A stretch of DNA of 64,000 bases from Bacteroidota bacterium (GTDB lineage Bacteria > Bacteroidota > Bacteroidia > UBA4408), in NCBI GenBank assembly GCA_963169745.1, contig CAUJCU010000010.1, forward strand, positions 257,487-321,486, in the 5' to 3' direction. The translations under genes were made by a program, and so were the position numbers. Numbering within the stretch: position 1 is the first letter of the stretch; each line of letters opens with the position of its first letter. Shown one piece after another: positions 58,375-64,000 of this stretch. The notes beneath the pieces were generated by a model. That model searched no databases and was not told the origin of the DNA. It saw nothing but the letters and a program-made list of their open reading frames with translations.

Positions 58375-58422
58375 GGCTTTCGGATTTTATTTATTTTAGC
58401 ATCAAATATAATAATTATTATT

Positions 58423-59010
58423 ATGAGATATAAAAGTTGTTTTATTTTTTATATTTTGATCAGCTTCATTTCATTTCCCGTAATGGCTCAAAAAATGTTT
58501 TACTCGGGCTATGTTGTAACAAACAATAACGATACATTATACGGAAAAATACCTTACGATATAGGTACGAATAACAACTATCACATAGTTGACTTAAAAG
58601 ATCCACATGGTTATGTGAAAAAATTTAATGTTTGGCAAATAAAAATGTACTGTATGAACAATGAATTTTATTTTACTAAAAAATGCGAACGTGGAGAAAT
58701 GCAACACCGCAAAGATCTTGTCTTTATGCACCTGATTCAGCAAGGCGAAGTAAAATTGTATGAGTATGAGTTTGCCCGAAAAATTGGAGCTTCACGAAGC
58801 TATGAGGAAGGTGGTTTAACTCCAGAAGGAGAGCGTGATTATTATGCTGAAAAAGCGGGAGGGGAGTTAATTTATTTTCCACGCCTGACCTATAAAAAAG
58901 TATTAAGAGAATTTATTAGAGAAAAACCGGAATGTGTAGCTTTGATAGATGCCAAGGACTTTGAGTACAAATCAATACCTGAGCTTATTAAATGTTATAA
59001 TTCCAAATAG
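58423..59010 (+). CDS. Exported hypothetical protein
   Basis: Signal peptide; 'FYSGYVVTNNNDTLYGKIPYDIG...YEEGGLTPEGERDYYAEKAGGELIYFPRLTYKKVLREF'. Confidence 0.65.
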   Translation: MRYKSCFIFYILISFISFPVMAQKMFYSGYVVTNNNDTLYGKIPYDIGTNNNYHIVDLKDPHGYVKKFNVWQIKMYCMNNEFYFTKKCERGEMQHRKDLVFMHLIQQGEVKLYEYEFARKIGASRSYEEGGLTPEGERDYYAEKAGGELIYFPRLTYKKVLREFIREKPECVALIDAKDFEYKSIPELIKCYNSK

Positions 59011-59265
59011 AGGGCTTGTTCGATTAATAACAAAACCCCTTTCTGGTCAATTAGGCAATTTTTTTTGATTGAATGCATACTTGTTTCACACAAAAAAGGG
59101 AATGTTTTGTGAGTAAACAACACAACAAATTTGTTCTATTTTTTTAAATTTTAAATTCATTTTAATTGTTCACATACTTTTAATTATAATGTTTGCTTAG
59201 TAGAGCTAATAACACGGAAAGTAGTAATAGAAGAAGTTTTTAAAATGAAAAATTAAGAGTTACAG

Positions 59266-60126
59266 CTAATTAAAATCGTCTGAATTAAATAGTATGTACA
59301 TTAATATCATGATAATGCCAAAATCTACAATTCCCATAACCCAGGCAATCATTAAATGAAAAAATACTCCAGCAAAAATCATAATTTTCTTGGTTTTTTT
59401 CAACCATACTAAAAATGGAAAAAGCAATTGAAAAAGTAAGGTAAACCACGATACTGCTTTTATTGCAAAAATATTATCAATGAATGCATTTGAAATAATA
59501 GGTTGTGCATACATATCATTATATAAAACATAATAAAAGGCAGTGCCATCAATCCAGGAGATTCCCTTAAGCTTATAGAAACTGGCAACGAGATAAAGAA
59601 AAATTACTTGTAACCGCATGGCTAAAAAAGCAAAATTTGAAAGGGTTATTTCAAAACTTCGCCAGTATTTGTTTTTTATGGAAACAGCATTTTCGTTAAC
59701 AAACAGCAGCATAAAAAATTCAATGGTTAAAAGGCTGAATCCACCATTTTGTAACGGAGCTGTTTTGTGATAAATATTCATAAGCAGTATATAAACCAGA
59801 ATCAACCACAATCGTTTAAAAGGGAGAAAAAAGTAGGCCAATATACAGCCTATAAAACCCCACAAAAACCATAGATAATAGTGCTGAAAGCGAGGGTTTT
59901 CAAGTAGATTTAAGGGCCTGAGTATTAAGTTTGAAGATTTATAATACGGGATCATAAAATTATCAGGTCCTAAAAAGGCATCGGCTACAGGCAGTAATTG
60001 TATGGCATATAATAACAGAAAAATCAAAATACTACCACGAAATAAGGATATCGTATGAGCGTACCTAAACTCCTCAGTAAAAGAAGTTATATAGGTGTTG
60101 CAAAAGGTGTTAAACTTTAACCTCAT
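59266..60126 (-). CDS. HTTM-like integral membrane protein
   Basis: Multi-TM; 'LFRGSILIFLLLYAIQLLP', 'NGGFSLLTIEFFMLLFV', 'SFYKLKGISWIDGTAFYYVL'. Confidence 0.6.
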   Translation of the reverse strand: MRLKFNTFCNTYITSFTEEFRYAHTISLFRGSILIFLLLYAIQLLPVADAFLGPDNFMIPYYKSSNLILRPLNLLENPRFQHYYLWFLWGFIGCILAYFFLPFKRLWLILVYILLMNIYHKTAPLQNGGFSLLTIEFFMLLFVNENAVSIKNKYWRSFEITLSNFAFLAMRLQVIFLYLVASFYKLKGISWIDGTAFYYVLYNDMYAQPIISNAFIDNIFAIKAVSWFTLLFQLLFPFLVWLKKTKKIMIFAGVFFHLMIAWVMGIVDFGIIMILMYILFNSDDFN

Positions 60127-60762
60127 TTATTTTGATTTAAGTACAGCAACGGTTGGGAAATTAATAACTAATTTTGTTGCTTTAATATTTTTAAACTTAT
60201 GTGCTTTAAATTTTTCAGGGTAAACATATTCAATCTTATAGTGCATAGAATCGTATGGTACTGCTGTTTCTGATTTTTGAACATACTTAGAGAAATAGTG
60301 CTGTGCCATATTAAAACCATCATAATGTTTCAAGTATTTAAGCTTAAGAGAGTCCGAATTAGGGAGCTGACTGCTTTCTATATAATATTCAGCGTAAATA
60401 TGTGCATCATATAACAACCGCAGTAAATAATCATATAGTTTTATGTGCATTCCAACCGGACTCAACCTGTTTTTTACATGGCGTTCAAGCATTTCCTTTT
60501 GTGGATTTAACCAAGGAGTCCATTTGCCTTGAGCGCTTTTATATTGAACCCAAAGTTCTTGTTTGCAAAAAGGAGGATCGGGAGCAAAAACCTTATTGTT
60601 TTGGTTGAACAAAGGAAACATATACATGAATACAGCTTTTCGTATTTGTGCATGCTCTGTTATCTTATCGAAGTTGTATATGAAAGTAAACAAAATATGA
60701 ACGGTGAAACCAATTCCAATGAAGCAGAAAATTATTTTTTTGTAAGTTTCTATTCGCTTCAT
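60127..60762 (-). CDS. DUF5819-like membrane-anchored protein paired with HTTM-like protein
   Basis: 'YMFPLFNQNNKVFAPDPPFCKQELWVQYKSAQGKWTPWLNP'; ATG at 60762 preferred over TTG at 60783; ends one base before the HTTM-like ORF. Confidence 0.6.
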   Translation of the reverse strand: MKRIETYKKIIFCFIGIGFTVHILFTFIYNFDKITEHAQIRKAVFMYMFPLFNQNNKVFAPDPPFCKQELWVQYKSAQGKWTPWLNPQKEMLERHVKNRLSPVGMHIKLYDYLLRLLYDAHIYAEYYIESSQLPNSDSLKLKYLKHYDGFNMAQHYFSKYVQKSETAVPYDSMHYKIEYVYPEKFKAHKFKNIKATKLVINFPTVAVLKSK

Positions 60763-60892
60763 GTTTTGTTTAATTGAGGGCAAGTGAACAGCCCTTTTTA
60801 CAAATATATTATAATTGATTAAATATTAGGTAATGAAAAGTTATTTCAATATATAATTGACAAATGAAAATGGGCAATAAAAAGACTAATAT

Positions 60893-63800
60893 TTATGACT
60901 GGACTTTCTTTTTAAAGAAGCGTGATATTAAATTCTCAAGCCCATCAAGCAGTTTCTTTAACGCATCAAAATATAATGTTATCGCCATCAAAATGCTCAT
61001 TCCCCAAATTACAAAACTATTCATCCAGTAGGTGTTGTAATAACTTCCTGCTAAAGGTTTTCTAGGGGCAAAAAAATGAGCTCTTAATATCCCATTTATA
61101 TCTGGGTCTAAAAACACCGGATCCATCTTTTGAATTAGTTTGCCGTCAATTTCTAAAAAAGGATCGGTTGTTCGTTTGTTTTTGAGCAAATCATTCAGGT
61201 TATCATTATCATTATTAATACGTAAATTTACAAGATAATTTTTTTCTACACTGTTTAATTTGGTTATTATCTTTTCACGTTTATCATTAGCCTGGTTAAA
61301 CATTTTTACATAATATTGTTTTAGATCTTTCAAATATTTTTTTGTTTTTGTTCCTACCTCTTTGTTGAATTTTTCGGGAGTTAATTTTTCCAAATCATCA
61401 AATTTTGGCTTTATACTTTTTTTCTTGATTGGAATAGCCAATTCTTTCGAAATTTCAGAACGAAGCAATGCCAAATCAGACCAATAAATATCTTTTTTAT
61501 TAGGGTCATTCATTGTATTTTCAGCACCATCAACTTTAGCCAGTAAGCGGTCCAAATAAAAATCTTTTTTATAATTGGCCTTACTCATGGTTTTATCATA
61601 CGAATAAAAGTTTTTCTCAAAACTATTATCCATAAATTGATTTACTGCTAAAGCTTCATAAGCCCAACGTGAGGCCATTATTTCGCCCCATACAGGCACT
61701 TTGGTTTGCGAAGTTACAGCGGGGTTTAACTTGTCAAATTTTACGATAACACCACTTAGTAGTAATTGAGGTATAATTAAAAAGGGAATTAAAATATAAA
61801 TGGTAACTGCCGAGTTAAAGCTGGCTGAAATATTAAGCCCAAGCAAGTTAGCAAAGCAACTGGTTGTAAACAAAATATACCAATAATCGGTAAACATATT
61901 TTCTATACCTAAAATATTGTTGCCAATGAGAACAAAAGTAAAAGTTTGTATAGCGCTAAGTACAAACATGATGGCTATTTTACTAAATAAGTAGCTGCCT
62001 CTGCTTAAGTTTAAAAACGATTCTCTTTTTAAAATTTTACGATCACGAATAATTTCTTCGGCACTAACCGTAAGACCAACAAATAACGCAATGATTACAG
62101 CCATTAGCAGGTAGGCTGGAATGTTTTCATTTTCGGAGAAACGATACCCATCTGAGCCTTCTCCGGTATTATAAAACCGAACTAAATAGCTGAGTATTAA
62201 TGCTAAAATAGGTGTCTCTAAAAAATTAATGATTAGATATTGTTTATTGGTTAATTTGCTCATTACATCACGAGTAATAAATACCCTAAACTGATTTAGC
62301 TTATTGGGAATTTTAAACGTGCTTTTGGGAATTTTACCGGTATAAACATCAGGTAGTTTAGTATTTAGTTCTTGTAGATATAAAGTATTCCATTCTTTAG
62401 GAGATACTTTACGTTTGGGAGTAGCGTTTCCGTATTCGTCAATAACTTTTGTTTCAATTATATTGAAAATTTGTTCCGGGTTAACATTCCCACAAGTGAG
62501 ACACTCACTTTCGTTAGCGTTGGCATGATTAATTTGTTTCTTGAAATAAATTACAGCTTCAACGGGATTTCCGTAATATATAGGATAGCCGCCTAAATCA
62601 AGAATTAACAGTTTGTCAAACATTTTAAATATGTCTGATGAAGGTTGATGAATAACTACAAAAACGAGTTTCCCTTTTAAAGCTAACTCTTTTAATAGAT
62701 CCATAATATTTTCACTATCACGTGACGATAAACCGGATGTAGGTTCATCTACATAAAGAACAGATGGTTCTCGAATTAATTCCAAACCTATATTGAGTCG
62801 CTTGCGTTGACCTCCACTAATTGTTTTTTCAAGCGGACTACCTACTTTTAAATGAGCTGTTTCACTCAAGCCTAAATCGGCCAGGAGGTCAAGTACCATT
62901 TGCTTAATCTTACTATCAGCATATTGTGCAAAGCACAACTTGGCATTATAAAATAAGTTTTGAAAAACAGTAAGCTCTTCAATAAGCAAATCGTCTTGCG
63001 AAATATGTCCTATAACACCTTCAATTTTTTTCTTGTCTTGATGAATGTTTATTCCGTTTATAAGTACTTCACCTTTATAAGGCTGCTCCAAGCCATTTAA
63101 AATATTAAGTACAGTTGATTTCCCGGCACCACTACCGCCCATAATGCCTATGAGTGTACCTGACTCTTCATTTAAGTTTAAAGGATGAAGGCCAACTTTA
63201 CCACTTTTAAATTTAAACTCTAATTCACGGGTTTGAAATTGTAACTTTGTTTTATGGGTACTAGCTAAATAGCTGCTTACAATATCGCTGTAAAAAATAG
63301 GTTGCAACTTAGTGCTTCGCAAACTTGAACCTTGTGTAAAAATATACACCCTTTCTGGTTTTACATCTTGCCCGTTTAAGTATATTTCACTTTGTCCAAA
63401 ATATCTGAAAATATACATAGAAACACTAGGGAAATGCAATACTTCTATTTGTCCCTGTATGCTTTCGCTTAAGTAAAAACGAGACTCTCGGATATTTTCA
63501 GGTTTGTGATTATCAATGACCAATATATACGGAGAGTCAAATTCATAAGCGTTCTTACTGTTTATGAGTTTTAAACACCTTTGGTATTCATTAGTGTCTA
63601 TATTAAAGGAAGAGGCTACCGTGTCAACAAATTCAAGTTCCTGGCTCCCTACTGTTTGACTGGCATTAATGTATTCTATAAGGCGAATAAGAACTACTAC
63701 CTTTTGAGGCTGCGTTAACTCTTTGTTAATTTCTGAACAAATTCGTAAAACCTTTACGGAGTTAAGCGATAATTTTTTGGTAGCATTTGTTCCTTTGCTT

Positions 63801-63979
63801 AGTTTGTGGATCGTTTCAATAAAATTGTCAAATACATCTAAATATTGATTAACCAACTCTTGGTTGAGCTGCTGCTTTAAAAACGATTGAACAATACTTC
63901 TGCCAATTACATTAGTGCCATCTACTTTAGCAATAATGGCAAATAATTGCATTAGTGCCCTGAGAATACTTTCGCTCAT
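60893..63979 (-). CDS. ABC transporter ATPase-permease fusion (ABCG-like half transporter) with extra N-terminal and extracytoplasmic domains
   Basis: Walker A 'GIMGGSGAGKSTVLNILNGL', signature 'ISGGQRKRLNIGLELIREPSVLYVDEPTSGLSSRDS', C-terminal ABC2-type TM region. Confidence 0.92.
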   Translation of the reverse strand: MSESILRALMQLFAIIAKVDGTNVIGRSIVQSFLKQQLNQELVNQYLDVFDNFIETIHKLSKGTNATKKLSLNSVKVLRICSEINKELTQPQKVVVLIRLIEYINASQTVGSQELEFVDTVASSFNIDTNEYQRCLKLINSKNAYEFDSPYILVIDNHKPENIRESRFYLSESIQGQIEVLHFPSVSMYIFRYFGQSEIYLNGQDVKPERVYIFTQGSSLRSTKLQPIFYSDIVSSYLASTHKTKLQFQTRELEFKFKSGKVGLHPLNLNEESGTLIGIMGGSGAGKSTVLNILNGLEQPYKGEVLINGINIHQDKKKIEGVIGHISQDDLLIEELTVFQNLFYNAKLCFAQYADSKIKQMVLDLLADLGLSETAHLKVGSPLEKTISGGQRKRLNIGLELIREPSVLYVDEPTSGLSSRDSENIMDLLKELALKGKLVFVVIHQPSSDIFKMFDKLLILDLGGYPIYYGNPVEAVIYFKKQINHANANESECLTCGNVNPEQIFNIIETKVIDEYGNATPKRKVSPKEWNTLYLQELNTKLPDVYTGKIPKSTFKIPNKLNQFRVFITRDVMSKLTNKQYLIINFLETPILALILSYLVRFYNTGEGSDGYRFSENENIPAYLLMAVIIALFVGLTVSAEEIIRDRKILKRESFLNLSRGSYLFSKIAIMFVLSAIQTFTFVLIGNNILGIENMFTDYWYILFTTSCFANLLGLNISASFNSAVTIYILIPFLIIPQLLLSGVIVKFDKLNPAVTSQTKVPVWGEIMASRWAYEALAVNQFMDNSFEKNFYSYDKTMSKANYKKDFYLDRLLAKVDGAENTMNDPNKKDIYWSDLALLRSEISKELAIPIKKKSIKPKFDDLEKLTPEKFNKEVGTKTKKYLKDLKQYYVKMFNQANDKREKIITKLNSVEKNYLVNLRINNDNDNLNDLLKNKRTTDPFLEIDGKLIQKMDPVFLDPDINGILRAHFFAPRKPLAGSYYNTYWMNSFVIWGMSILMAITLYFDALKKLLDGLENLISRFFKKKVQS

Positions 63980-64000
63980 ATTATTAGATTTTGCTCATTT

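Noticed and set aside
59124-59135. AACAAATTTGTT 12-bp palindrome
   Set aside because: Simple AT-rich palindrome, expected by chance in this composition.
60777-60795. AGGGC-N9-GCCCT hairpin followed by T-run on the plus strand
   Set aside because: No plus-strand gene ends here; it lies in the 5' region of a minus-strand gene, so terminator function is unsupported.

Overview
AT-rich Bacteroidota chromosomal window with about 58 credible CDSs. I found no rRNA, tRNA, CRISPR array, transposase or phage gene. Layout: SusC (partial)/SusD pair; rlmB, GWxTD lipoprotein, SMR transporter, tdk, murF-alr fusion, cysteine-less alkyltransferase-like protein, HMG-CoA lyase, pyrD, T9SS-exported deiminase; a molybdenum island (about 15.5-25.1 kb) with a sulfite-oxidase-fold lipoprotein, TonB receptor, short ModE-like regulator, moaCB, moaE, moeB-rhodanese, moaD, mobA, TauE/SafE permease, moeA and moaA; hemerythrin and TDT transporter; three T9SS cargo proteins; an apparent nitrate-respiration operon (two c-type cytochromes, narGHJI, a small unknown membrane protein, beta-carbonic anhydrase, narK) beside a Crp/Fnr regulator with FNR-like cysteines; then housekeeping and envelope genes. 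The most interesting signal is a matched inverted repeat (CACTATGT-N8-ACATAGTG, 24 bp) at the start of the short ModE-like gene, recurring at the same spacing just upstream of the TonB receptor gene. It resembles a ModE box and suggests a molybdate-responsive, TonB-dependent acquisition operon. A CRP-type palindrome (TGTGAT-N4-ATCACA) lies just upstream. Also notable: a non-MFS domain inserted in NarK, and an ABC exporter with extra N-terminal and extracytoplasmic domains. All family calls come from reading protein motifs without database searches.
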